Positions 6,162 through 14,172 of a stretch of 43,954 nt of DNA are shown piece after piece. The position numbers and the translations under genes are program-made. The stretch spans positions 1 through 43,954 of IMG/VR virus record IMGVR_UViG_3300036832_000867. One strand, given 5' to 3'. How positions within the stretch are numbered: position 1 is the stretch's first letter; each line of letters opens with the position of its first letter. The notes beneath the pieces are model-generated. The model did not search any database. It saw only the letters and a program-made list of their open reading frames with translations, and was not told the origin of the DNA. The DNA is from a virus.

Positions 6162-7589
6162 TCACTTGATAAGCTCCCTCTGGTTGCTGGTTTTTTTTAC
6201 GGCCGATTTTTTGGCGGGTTTGGCGGCTGGCTCCGGCTCCGCGTTGACGGCTTTAATTTCGCCCTGCTCCATGTAGATTCCAACTTTGCCGCTGGTATCA
6301 ACGCATTCGACGAGTATCTGAAAGTCGTGCTCATGGGCCATCTCTTCGAGCGTCGCCATGCCCGCATCATCCAACAGACTCCCTTCGCGGATGAGAAGAA
6401 AACGAAGGTCCGGCTTTCCGGCCATGCCGATGCTGGTTGATACCCTGATCTGCTCGGCGGTGGATGCGTCGGCTAGGGGTATGCCGTTGTACGTGACAAT
6501 CTTCTTCGGGTTCTTGCGCTCGCGTCCGCTGGAACCTTCCTCCAGCGTTTCGAAGCTCAAACCGTTTACGGGGAATTTGGCGGTTTCGAGAGTGCGGGCG
6601 ATGGTCAGTTTGCGCTCGCGCACGGCGGTCTCAAGTTTTTTGAGTTCGTCCTTGATGTTGTCCACCTGGGCGTCAAAGTCGGCGCGCTGGGCGCGGTTGG
6701 CGTTGTTGCGGTCGATGCGTGCGTTTTTGCTTACCTCCACGCTGATTTTGTCGTCAAGCTCCTGCCGGTCCTTGAGCCGTGGCAGCGGTTCACGCGCGTC
6801 AATCTGCATTTGATTCTTAGCCTGAAATCCGCGAGCCTCGTCGATCTTGCGGGATAGCTTTAGCAACTCTTCGCTCAACTCGTTGTGTTTGCGCTGCATA
6901 GTTTCGATGGCGGCGGCTTGCTCGGCGTGCACCCGGTCCTCGCGCTCGCGCTCGCGCTGCTGGTCTTCGATCGCGCGGTTATAGCTGCTAACTTCGCGGG
7001 CCTCGGCTAACAGGGCGTCAATGTCGGTTGGATCGTCGGGCAATGTGGTGTCGATGTGAATATGATCGCGGGCGGCTTCGAGTCGCTTGGCCTCCGCTTT
7101 GCGGCGGGTGATGGTCTCGCTGTCGTTCTCGTTGCGGGTATCGAGGTCGTCAATGTTGTGTTCCATTGGTACCAGTTGTTTGAGTACGTCGAACTGATCC
7201 TCGGGCTTTAATCTCATGAAGCGAAGCGGGTCAAATCCCAGGTCGCCCGCGATGCCTTCAAGCCAAGTATCCGGCGCTTTCTCCAGCGTGTTCGTACCCT
7301 TGGCTTCAATCTCCAAGGTGCCGCCCTTCTCATCTAACCGGCGCGTGATGATATGGGTGTTGGTCTCGATCCGCAGAAATCCTTTTTTCTGGCCCTGGCG
7401 GATGAATGTCGGTGAGAGTGTCTTGCGCGGTGCGAGTGCCTGAAAGATAGCGTCGAGCGCGGATGTCTTCCCTGCTCCGTTGGGTCCGCTGATACGGGTG
7501 AGAAAACGGTTGGGTACGAAGTCCAGAACTTTGACGTTTTTGAATTGCTCGGCGGTCACGCGGATTAGATATTGTTTCGCTTCGTTCAT
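6162..7589 (-). CDS. SMC/RecF/Rad50-like AAA ATPase (475 aa)
   Basis: Walker A GPNGAGKT (residues 35-42) in the typical SMC/RecF setting; Q-loop region near FIRQGQ. A central coiled coil rich in Arg/Glu/Lys/Gln runs from about 165 to 325. A C-terminal ABC half follows with ADASTAEQIRVS (signature-like) and LLIREGSLLDD (Walker B). A Lys/Ala-rich tail follows. Phages often encode such ATPases near recombination nucleases of the SbcD type, but no nuclease is recognised here, so it may use a host partner or load recombination proteins. It overlaps the membrane-protein gene by ATGA. The coiled coil is short next to true SMC proteins. Confidence 0.8.
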   Translation of the reverse strand: MNEAKQYLIRVTAEQFKNVKVLDFVPNRFLTRISGPNGAGKTSALDAIFQALAPRKTLSPTFIRQGQKKGFLRIETNTHIITRRLDEKGGTLEIEAKGTNTLEKAPDTWLEGIAGDLGFDPLRFMRLKPEDQFDVLKQLVPMEHNIDDLDTRNENDSETITRRKAEAKRLEAARDHIHIDTTLPDDPTDIDALLAEAREVSSYNRAIEDQQREREREDRVHAEQAAAIETMQRKHNELSEELLKLSRKIDEARGFQAKNQMQIDAREPLPRLKDRQELDDKISVEVSKNARIDRNNANRAQRADFDAQVDNIKDELKKLETAVRERKLTIARTLETAKFPVNGLSFETLEEGSSGRERKNPKKIVTYNGIPLADASTAEQIRVSTSIGMAGKPDLRFLLIREGSLLDDAGMATLEEMAHEHDFQILVECVDTSGKVGIYMEQGEIKAVNAEPEPAAKPAKKSAVKKTSNQRELIK

Positions 7590-7795
7590 GCGGCCACTTC
7601 CTTTGTGATTCCGAGTTTGGTTTCGATAACGGCGATGCGCGTGTTGATCGCGCCTAGCTCTTTCGCCATTTCGATGCGAAAGTTTTTAAGCTCTGTCGCC
7701 ACTTCCTTAACCTCGCTGCGGTTAAGAATGATGCCGACGAGAGAGATTAACGCGGGAATGGATACCGCTAAAAACAACTGTCCGAATGTAATCAA
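7586..7795 (-). CDS. Membrane-anchored coiled-coil protein (69 aa)
   Basis: TTG start at 7795 coupled to the end of the RHH gene (TTGA overlap) and ATGA overlap with the ATPase gene. An N-terminal membrane helix (FLAVSIPALISLVGIIL, about 7-24) is followed by an amphipathic coiled coil (KEVATELKNFRIEMAKELGAI). The form resembles small phage membrane proteins with a cytoplasmic coil. Its position next to the SMC-like ATPase suggests tethering that complex to the membrane, but this is inference. Confidence 0.65.
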   Translation of the reverse strand: MITFGQLFLAVSIPALISLVGIILNRSEVKEVATELKNFRIEMAKELGAINTRIAVIETKLGITKEVAA

Positions 7796-7971
7796 CGCGT
7801 GCTCGCTTTCTTTTTCGGCGTCGGCTGGTGGCCGTTCTGATTCTCGTAATGCTTCTCAACAATCTCCACAAGGATGCTGGCTTTGGATCGGCGTTTTTCT
7901 TTCGCGTCGCCGTCGATCCTCTCGTAGAGGTCTAAAGGAAATCGCACTGGTAGCGGTTTAGATTTAGCCAT
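7792..7971 (-). CDS. Ribbon-helix-helix regulator (59 aa)
   Basis: A short gene at the head of the leftward early operon. The product reads as a textbook RHH (Arc/MetJ-type) domain: a strand KPLPVRFPLD, helix 1 LYERIDGDAKEKR, a turn at RSKAS and helix 2 ILVEIVEKHYE, then a basic tail. Such proteins dimerise and bind inverted repeats. Its own promoter region (7984-8021) carries ATCAC...GTGAT arms, so autoregulation is likely. No SD is visible before ATG 7971. Confidence 0.75.
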   Translation of the reverse strand: MAKSKPLPVRFPLDLYERIDGDAKEKRRSKASILVEIVEKHYENQNGHQPTPKKKASTR

Positions 7972-7983
7972 GCGCGCGACTGT

Positions 7984-8021
7984 ATCACACCGACTACAAA
8001 GTTAGCCAGTGGTGATCGCAA
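7984..8021 (-). promoter_or_regulatory. Promoter/operator of leftward early operon
   Basis: On the minus strand TTGCGA (8016-8021), a 17-bp spacer, then TGTAGT (7993-7998); each matches its consensus at 4 of 6 positions. Inverted arms ATCAC (7984-7988) and GTGAT (8012-8016) flank the -10, a plausible site for the RHH protein encoded just downstream. It also separates this operon from the virion operon ending at 8044. Confidence 0.5.
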
Positions 8022-8043
8022 ATCGTGGGAATATTTCAGACTT

Positions 8044-8364
8044 TTAAGGCTTGGGCGGCTTCGCTGGCGGCGCTGCCGTCGTCGGCGGGGCCGCTGCGGG
8101 CTGGCCTTTCATGGTCGCAAGCTGCTGTTCCAACTGCTGCATCTCCGTTTCCAGTTGCTTAAGCTGGCGATACTCCGTGAGTCGCAACAGCGTGTCTTCA
8201 AGAGAGTGGGCCGCTACCTGATCGCGCTGCAACTGCATCTCTAAATACTTCTGCTGTTGCTCATTGCTGGGCTGCGGGCTGGTGGGTGCGGGCGGCTTGT
8301 CTGTCTGCGGCTGCTGCGCGAGCGCGGCGGTCGCGAGGATAAGTGCGAGTGCGATGGTCTTCAT
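8044..8364 (-). CDS. Exported coiled-coil protein (106 aa)
   Basis: Last gene of the virion operon; ATG overlaps the fibre stop (ATGA) with GGGAGG upstream. A cleavable signal peptide (MKTIALALILATAALAQ) of the acidobacterial A-x-A-Q style is followed by a Pro/Gln-rich stretch, a long Gln/Leu/Glu coiled coil (about 38-88) and a Pro/Ala-rich tail. Location after fibre genes and a periplasmic coiled coil would suit a spanin or fibre-assembly factor, but there is no lipobox Cys or membrane anchor to prove a spanin. Confidence 0.6.
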   Translation of the reverse strand: MKTIALALILATAALAQQPQTDKPPAPTSPQPSNEQQQKYLEMQLQRDQVAAHSLEDTLLRLTEYRQLKQLETEMQQLEQQLATMKGQPAAAPPTTAAPPAKPPKP

Positions 8365-11300
8365 TGGTTCCTCCCTTGATTACCGCGCAAGTTGGCGAGC
8401 GTGGCCCTTCCATACCCTGTGCCGTCCGCTCGGCAGTGATAGATGTTCTCGTTGTCCGCCCATATCTCCCCTGGTCCATGCCCTTTGCAATTGCGGCGGG
8501 CGGTCAATATGTCGGCGCTCAAGCTGGTGGGCGCGGCGGGCTTGGTGGCGGCGGCTCCGCTGCCGCAGGGTGTACCTGTGCAGCTAAGTGAGGTCACGGT
8601 GACGTTGCCGCTGGTGTCTACCTTGAACAAGGCGGGGGTGCGGGTGGTGCCTCCCACGCAGAACAACACGCCTGTATTGCACTCCACACCTGTGCTGGCA
8701 ACGGCGAGTGAGGTGTCTACGATCGCGCTGTGATTAAATTCCACGGTGCCCGTACCGTGCCGCGCCATCATTACCTGCCCTGCGCCTCCACTGCCGCTGA
8801 TTCCTTCGTCGTACACGTACCAGTTGCTTGCCACGCCTCCCGTGGCTGAACCTCCCACAGCAAACTGCCATTTCTCACTAACATCATTGCCAAATCGCAG
8901 CACGGCATAAGTGCCTGAATTGGTAGTCCCGATAAAGGCTTGGGATGAGCCAGAATCCGTTACGTTGAGGTCATAACCACTGCCGACGGGCGGGCCGCTG
9001 AGTGCAAGCGTCTGCGCGGTGATGTTGGCCGGGACTGATCCGCCTCCGGTGCCCGAACCGCATGGTGTGCCGGTGCATGTGAGACTCGTGAGCGTGAGGT
9101 TGCCCGCTTTATCCATGGTTGCGGTATTCGTGCCCGTCGCATTGAAAACTTGGAAAGCGTTGGTGGTACCACCCAAATACATCAGGAGTTGCTCGTTTTC
9201 GCGAAAGGCATAGCCCCCCGCTGCGGGCGTATCAAAATAGAGGGTGTCGTCTGAAGTGCCATCGCCTATTGCTTGGAAGCCAATATGTGTTGCTGCGGTG
9301 TAGCGATTGTTGAGCGCAACCATGGTGTAGGTGGGGCCAGAGGGCGAGGGGAGCACGGCAAAGCCGGGGTCTATATGGGTTGATGCCGTCACGAAGCTGA
9401 AATAGGGTGATGCCACGGTGGGACTGTAATCGGGCGGGGCTTGAATTCTCATTACATAACTGCTGCCGTTCCATGATCCCAAGGTGGCTATAGTTGGAGA
9501 ATTAATTCTGTTCCCATGCTCAAAGCTGAATTGTGCCGCTATCTTATTGACATCCCCGGAACTGCTTAATATTTGCGTGTCGCCCTGTATCGTCCATCCG
9601 TATCCCAGTGTGGCACCGTCCGGTCCGCCCATGGTGCCGGGGCACTTTTCATTGATCCCCGCATTATTAGTTCGCGCGAAAATCCATCCGCAGTAGAAGT
9701 CTGTAAACATGGCTCCGTGCATCTGGTTATCGAGGACGATTACGTTGCCGACGGCTCCATTCCAATGAATGATGTCACCGATGCTGAATTGTCCTCCTCC
9801 CCACGTGTACGCGCTGTCCGGGGCGAGGTTCTGCACCCACATAAAATCGCGCGCAATGTAGCCGCCCATTTGCGCATCGGCGACCACAAATTTGTAAGTT
9901 GCGCCGCTTGTCATCGGGTTGTCGTCGGTGAGGGCGTAGTAAATATTGTCGGCTTGCGACTGCGCTATCATGCCGCTAAGCACGAAGTCGTTGGTATTCC
10001 ACGGTGCGCCGGTGTCCTCAACCCTGACTTCTTGACTATCTTGGCCGGGAATCGCTCCATTCCCACATGTTGCACTGCACCGCACGTCCAGCACCCGCGC
10101 GCCTTGGTAGATGTGGACTGGTCCGGGTGTTCCGTTAATGTATGGAACTAATCCCCCTTGCGCCTTATTTGCCACGATTAATTTATTGTTGGCGGTCGAA
10201 CCCAGCACGTAATAGGTGGTGTGCGCGTTGTGTGTGATCGCTTGCACACTGTTATCCGTCACCATGAATCGACACGCCATGCCGCCTACATATAACTTGT
10301 CGCCCGGATAGTGGTGCTCACTCAGCATCATCGTGACTTGCTGTATGCCCCCGCTGAGAGTTCCTGCGGATTGAATCTTTCCGCACTCTTGGCTATCGTT
10401 GCCCGCAAACTGCGCTTGCTGTCCTACATGGCTGGATAAACTGGTAAGAGTATTGACCGTGAACGTCATCGAAAATTTGGTTTGCTCTGTGGACAGCGGC
10501 GGCGCTATGTCTACTGTCGTGGTGGTCACGATTGAGACGGGATAGCTACTGTTCGTCATGGTGAGGGTGGATGTTTGATCGCTGTTTATCGTTCCTGCGG
10601 TGACTGTATCGGTGAGGATGCCGGTGGTGTTATTGAGCAAATGGCGAAGCACACCCAAGCCGCCGTTTTGATTGGCAAGGTACAGCTTTTTATATCCCTG
10701 CGTGCCGTGGTCTTCCCCTGCTTTCCAAAGCTGCCCTGTAAACTCGTGCGCGCCAATGTTGGAGACGATTCTAAAAATATGATTGCCTTCATCGGCGCTT
10801 GCATCCATACCGCCGTACTCGTTGTCCAGCGTTAGGTCTATGGTCTGCGTGTCGCCTCTTCCCATCGTGTACAGTGCCGCCGTGATGAGAGAGTGATTCA
10901 TAGCAGCGCTGGAGTATTCCGCATAGACATCCCAGATAGTTTCCCCAAACCATCCTGAAGGATTCCCCGCTAGAGCGCCATGGTAGAAGCCCGGAACATC
11001 ATCTCTTAGGACGGTTGAGATACAGGTCTGCTTGCTCGGCGGCGCTCCGGTGTAATCGGTGGAGCCAAGGTTTTTACTGACCAGACAATCAAATTGCAAA
11101 TTGGCGTTCCCGCCCCCGGTGAGGCCGGGATTCTGGCTCTTGATATGAAACCGGCCTTGGCGCTCGTCTATCCACAACATGCGGTCATTGGTGGCAGTGT
11201 CGATAATGGACTGCTCCCACGTGGAATAGTTCGGCTCGATATGGACCGCTCCGGGGCCGTTGGCTCCGATTAAATTCTGTGCGGTTTGAATACCATTGCT

Positions 11301-12020
11301 GCCATTGTTGCCGGGGGCTGGTGGCACGCTGCTGGTGCCGGTGGCGCTGTATTCATTGAGGCCGAATTGCTGGCTCCATGTTTGCCCTGGGACGGTGAGG
11401 TCATTGGCGGTTGCGCCCTGTCCCCAATTGGCGTGTCCCTGCGCGTAGCTGCCGCCCGTGCCGGTGCCGTTGTAGACCGCCGCTTTGTTCTGCGGGCCCG
11501 TGCCTCCAGCGCCTCCCCCACTGCCTGGGGTTGAGCATGAGCCGTCGCTGTTGAGGGTGCCGGTACATCCCCACATCGCCGCGATGTCGTGATAGGTGGC
11601 CGGTCGCGCGGTGTTGGGCGTCATGCCGTACACCACTGAATTGTTGGGGAAGGTTCCTGAAGATGAGACTGGTGTATAGGCCGCCCCATTCCAGATGTAG
11701 TACAGGAATGGGACAACACGTAGGTCCGCAATATAGCTGCCGGTACATCCTCCGGTGATGTTGGCGGGGTTATCGGGGGGAGTCATGCCGGGAAGGATCG
11801 TCACCGCATAACTGCGCGTGCCGGTGCTGCACGCAAAATTCACCGTGGCTTGTATGGTTGAAAATCCCGACTGTCCCACGTACACCGTTTGATTAACCTG
11901 CGGGGTTCTGATTGCGCCCATGTTGGTCTGTGCCTTGGCGGTGGACACATACCAGACAACCAGCAACAGAATCGCCAGAATCACAGCGAGGTTAAAGAGT
12001 TTTTGCTGTCTCTCTTCCAT
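8361..12020 (-). CDS. Giant tail fibre / receptor-binding protein (1219 aa)
   Basis: Start set at 12020 (GAGGAG about 8 nt upstream). The protein has a hydrophobic N-terminal segment (about 8-25, ending VSTAKAQ) that looks like a signal anchor, unusual for a virion protein. Then comes a very long Gly/Thr/Ser/Asn-rich beta region typical of fibres. Two copies of a SLxCTGTPCGSG motif, each after a GNxTxTSL strand, lie near the C-terminus (about 985-1000 and 1150-1165), the kind of repeat found in beta-helical tail proteins. A short basic Cys-containing end follows (GEIWADNENIYHC). No enzymatic motif is seen. Probably the host-binding fibre; it could instead be an exported adhesin. Confidence 0.65.
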   Translation of the reverse strand: MEERQQKLFNLAVILAILLLVVWYVSTAKAQTNMGAIRTPQVNQTVYVGQSGFSTIQATVNFACSTGTRSYAVTILPGMTPPDNPANITGGCTGSYIADLRVVPFLYYIWNGAAYTPVSSSGTFPNNSVVYGMTPNTARPATYHDIAAMWGCTGTLNSDGSCSTPGSGGGAGGTGPQNKAAVYNGTGTGGSYAQGHANWGQGATANDLTVPGQTWSQQFGLNEYSATGTSSVPPAPGNNGSNGIQTAQNLIGANGPGAVHIEPNYSTWEQSIIDTATNDRMLWIDERQGRFHIKSQNPGLTGGGNANLQFDCLVSKNLGSTDYTGAPPSKQTCISTVLRDDVPGFYHGALAGNPSGWFGETIWDVYAEYSSAAMNHSLITAALYTMGRGDTQTIDLTLDNEYGGMDASADEGNHIFRIVSNIGAHEFTGQLWKAGEDHGTQGYKKLYLANQNGGLGVLRHLLNNTTGILTDTVTAGTINSDQTSTLTMTNSSYPVSIVTTTTVDIAPPLSTEQTKFSMTFTVNTLTSLSSHVGQQAQFAGNDSQECGKIQSAGTLSGGIQQVTMMLSEHHYPGDKLYVGGMACRFMVTDNSVQAITHNAHTTYYVLGSTANNKLIVANKAQGGLVPYINGTPGPVHIYQGARVLDVRCSATCGNGAIPGQDSQEVRVEDTGAPWNTNDFVLSGMIAQSQADNIYYALTDDNPMTSGATYKFVVADAQMGGYIARDFMWVQNLAPDSAYTWGGGQFSIGDIIHWNGAVGNVIVLDNQMHGAMFTDFYCGWIFARTNNAGINEKCPGTMGGPDGATLGYGWTIQGDTQILSSSGDVNKIAAQFSFEHGNRINSPTIATLGSWNGSSYVMRIQAPPDYSPTVASPYFSFVTASTHIDPGFAVLPSPSGPTYTMVALNNRYTAATHIGFQAIGDGTSDDTLYFDTPAAGGYAFRENEQLLMYLGGTTNAFQVFNATGTNTATMDKAGNLTLTSLTCTGTPCGSGTGGGSVPANITAQTLALSGPPVGSGYDLNVTDSGSSQAFIGTTNSGTYAVLRFGNDVSEKWQFAVGGSATGGVASNWYVYDEGISGSGGAGQVMMARHGTGTVEFNHSAIVDTSLAVASTGVECNTGVLFCVGGTTRTPALFKVDTSGNVTVTSLSCTGTPCGSGAAATKPAAPTSLSADILTARRNCKGHGPGEIWADNENIYHCRADGTGYGRATLANLRGNQGRNQ

Positions 12021-12034
12021 GACGCGCCTCCTCT

Positions 12035-12343
12035 TTACGACCAAACCCCCGGCGTATTTGCCCGCAGGATTCCTTCATGGGTTCCGATGAAGCATTGCAC
12101 CGTGACTCCGTTAGGGGCCGGATTGATCAATGTTCCGTTCAAGGCGGTCGCTCCCCAATTCAACCGGTGCTCTCCTTTTGAGTCTTGCTGCAACACGAAT
12201 ACATACAGCCGCCCTGGTGAGACCTTCTGCACGAGCAGCGATTGCACAGAGGTGCGAAAGCGCAGAATGAATGTCTCTTGTGCGCTCGCGTCGAGGAGCA
12301 TCGTCTGTGTTACCGACTGGCGAAGTGTGCGGCGTTGGATCAT
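12035..12343 (-). CDS. Small tail protein, QD-x-x-G-x-x-x-NW domain (102 aa)
   Basis: ATGA-coupled to the preceding 225-aa gene and homologous to its C-terminal half: both share a strand-rich core with LQQD or IMQD, G-H-x-x-NW, then INPxPNGVT or VNPDPNGIT, QCFI or QTFV, and a final G-x-W or G-x-Y-Y-P. This domain occurs in phage fibre and baseplate proteins I recognise from other tailed phages (QDxxGxxxxxW). Likely a fibre-trimer tip or connector; no enzymatic residues. Confidence 0.65.
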   Translation of the reverse strand: MIQRRTLRQSVTQTMLLDASAQETFILRFRTSVQSLLVQKVSPGRLYVFVLQQDSKGEHRLNWGATALNGTLINPAPNGVTVQCFIGTHEGILRANTPGVWS

Positions 12344-13017
12344 GGGTAATAGGTTCCCGCTCCGATGGCATAAAGTGTTGTCTCATTGACAGCGACAAAG
12401 GTCTGTATGGTGATTCCGTTCGGATCGGGATTCACCCAGGTTGCGTTAATGACGTTGGGGGGCCAGTTGAACAAGTGCCCGCCTACGCCGTCCTGCATGA
12501 TGATGATGGTGTAGAGATTGCCTTCGACGAGATTGGTGAAGGTGGGCGTGCAGTCGGCGGTGAGAGTGATTTCCCATGAGGTTTTCTGATCGCCGAAAAA
12601 GATAGCTGCCGGATCGAACGCCACGGTTTCAAGCAGGTCGAGCACCATATAAGGCAACTGTGCGGGCGGTGTCTGCGATGGATCGAATGGCTCGGTTGCA
12701 TTGAGGTTGTAGTTGTCTCCATCGAAAAACTGATACGCGTTGACTTGCACGATGTCGCCGTTGCTGTCTCTGATCGTGACGGTGTAGTAGGTTCCGCTGG
12801 GCTGGATGAGGTCGTTGGCGGTGCAGTCGAACGCGAACGTGCCATCGCTGGCAGAGATGGCGATGGAATCCATGCCATCGGTAACGCGCGCTCCGAGAGT
12901 GGCCGCATTCATGCGGGGCACTTGTGATCCGTAGCCGCAGAGGGCTACTTCGACGCTGCCCGCTTCCGGGTGGCCTTCGAGTATGGTTTGCAGAGTTCCG
13001 GTCACGTGTACTGGCAT
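12340..13017 (-). CDS. Two-domain tail protein (225 aa)
   Basis: The N-terminal half (about 1-125) looks like an all-beta carbohydrate-binding or Ig-like domain (GSVEVALCGYG, FDCTAND, YYTVTIRDSNGD). The C-terminal half (about 135-225) is the QD/NW domain duplicated in the next gene. Its place between the hydrolase and the giant fibre argues for a fibre adaptor. It overlaps the following gene by ATGA. No signal peptide. Confidence 0.65.
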   Translation of the reverse strand: MPVHVTGTLQTILEGHPEAGSVEVALCGYGSQVPRMNAATLGARVTDGMDSIAISASDGTFAFDCTANDLIQPSGTYYTVTIRDSNGDIVQVNAYQFFDGDNYNLNATEPFDPSQTPPAQLPYMVLDLLETVAFDPAAIFFGDQKTSWEITLTADCTPTFTNLVEGNLYTIIIMQDGVGGHLFNWPPNVINATWVNPDPNGITIQTFVAVNETTLYAIGAGTYYP

Positions 13018-13021
13018 AGCT

Positions 13022-13444
13022 TCACCCGAAAAACGTTAACTGTCCTACTGACGCCAAGCGGGGATGACTTTCGAGGTCATCTAGGATGTGGTCTTGGAAC
13101 CATGGGCGGTTGAGGTTGTGCAGTTCGGCGTAATACATTGCTTTGCCGCTGCCGTTGTTGACGTTGGAATCGTCGGCGGTGCCGTAATACACATCGTCAA
13201 TCCTGCTCATCAGAGCGCGGAAGTTTGGATCGTGCGGGTCGATGTGGCCGAACGGCGGCTCAGTGCCGCGCTTCTGCGGTGCGTCGTCAAGCACGCGCAA
13301 CCAGTCGCCTCCGTTCCATCCGGCGTCCACGCGGTTTTTGAGTACCTGGGCGACCGCTAACATCGGCTCGGTTCCTCCGCTGGCGAACGCTTCAAGAAAG
13401 ACGTAGTTGAGCAAGCGCGCCTTTATGTAGCTCTCGAAGGTCAT
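13022..13444 (-). CDS. SleB-like cell-wall hydrolase (140 aa)
   Basis: The core, with LEAF then MLAVAQVLKNRVDAGW, followed by SRIDDVYYG and GKAMYYAELHNLNRPWF, closely follows the SleB/Hydrolase_2 layout (EAR, AVAxVxxNRV, then an ALYF/Y strand with a closing W). In that family a Glu near the start of the first helix is catalytic; Glu18 in VFLEAFASGG is the candidate. It probably cuts peptidoglycan, either as a virion-borne enzyme during entry or as the endolysin. Encoded among tail genes with ATGA coupling, which favours a tail-associated role. No signal peptide. Confidence 0.65.
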   Translation of the reverse strand: MTFESYIKARLLNYVFLEAFASGGTEPMLAVAQVLKNRVDAGWNGGDWLRVLDDAPQKRGTEPPFGHIDPHDPNFRALMSRIDDVYYGTADDSNVNNGSGKAMYYAELHNLNRPWFQDHILDDLESHPRLASVGQLTFFG

Positions 13445-14172
13445 AGCTGCATCGCCTTTCTCTGGCGGTATCCCTGCAAGGTTTCGCGATAGAGTTCGCT
13501 GGCGCTGTTCTCTGGCACAGGTCCGAACGCGCGCTCCGCTTCGTCTTCAGTGAGAACGTCATGCGTGATGAGTGCGAGCAATGCGGTGCGCCATCCGCGA
13601 TACCGCTCGCGAATCGGCACATCAAACTCGCCGAAGTACATCAATGACCACTCGGGTCCGCAGTCCCATTGCAGACTCGTGATACAGCGCGGGACACGCC
13701 GGCAATTTTCGGTAATCCATGCGCTGATACCGATGAGTCCGGCGCTGGTCTCGCTGGTGCCCTTGCGATAAACAACTTCATCGTGTAGCCACAGGCGGGC
13801 ATTGGATCGCGCTTTGGGCGTTGGCACTGTGAGTCCGGTTTTGTCATCCACTGCCCAAACGAATTTAACGGCCGGTTCGATGGACGCCTCCACTCCTGCC
13901 GCCTGGAGTTTCCGTATAAATTCGTGCGGGTGCAGGATGTTGACAAGGCGGGCCTCTTTGTTCTCGCGTCCCATCCATCGCTCTTGCCCCTTCCATCGTC
14001 GGTCATGGGCCGCGCGATAGTTCTCCTCGTACATCTCCTGCTCGGCTTCAATGGTCTGCCGGTTGTCGGCGCTGTCGTCGTACACCATTTCGATATCAGG
14101 CGTCGGCAACTCTTCATCGAAGCTGGTCGTAACCGGCTTGAGGTTCGATTTGATAATTCCGGCTTCCGGCAT
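13441..14172 (-). CDS. Putative virion protein (243 aa)
   Basis: Coupled to both neighbours (TAATG and ATGA junctions). The product is soluble, mixed alpha/beta, with an acidic N-terminus (SFDEELPTPDIEM), a charged helix (AEQEMYEENYRAAHDRRWKG), a middle beta region (KFVWAVDDKTGLTVPTP) and a helical end. I do not recognise the fold. Its place between the large putative ejection proteins and the hydrolase suggests a minor tail or internal virion role. Confidence 0.6.
   Translation of the reverse strand: MPEAGIIKSNLKPVTTSFDEELPTPDIEMVYDDSADNRQTIEAEQEMYEENYRAAHDRRWKGQERWMGRENKEARLVNILHPHEFIRKLQAAGVEASIEPAVKFVWAVDDKTGLTVPTPKARSNARLWLHDEVVYRKGTSETSAGLIGISAWITENCRRVPRCITSLQWDCGPEWSLMYFGEFDVPIRERYRGWRTALLALITHDVLTEDEAERAFGPVPENSASELYRETLQGYRQRKAMQL

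Noticed and set aside
8044-8364. Outer-membrane spanin lipoprotein
   Set aside because: Signal peptide ends with AQ and no lipobox Cys follows; spanin role left only as a possibility.
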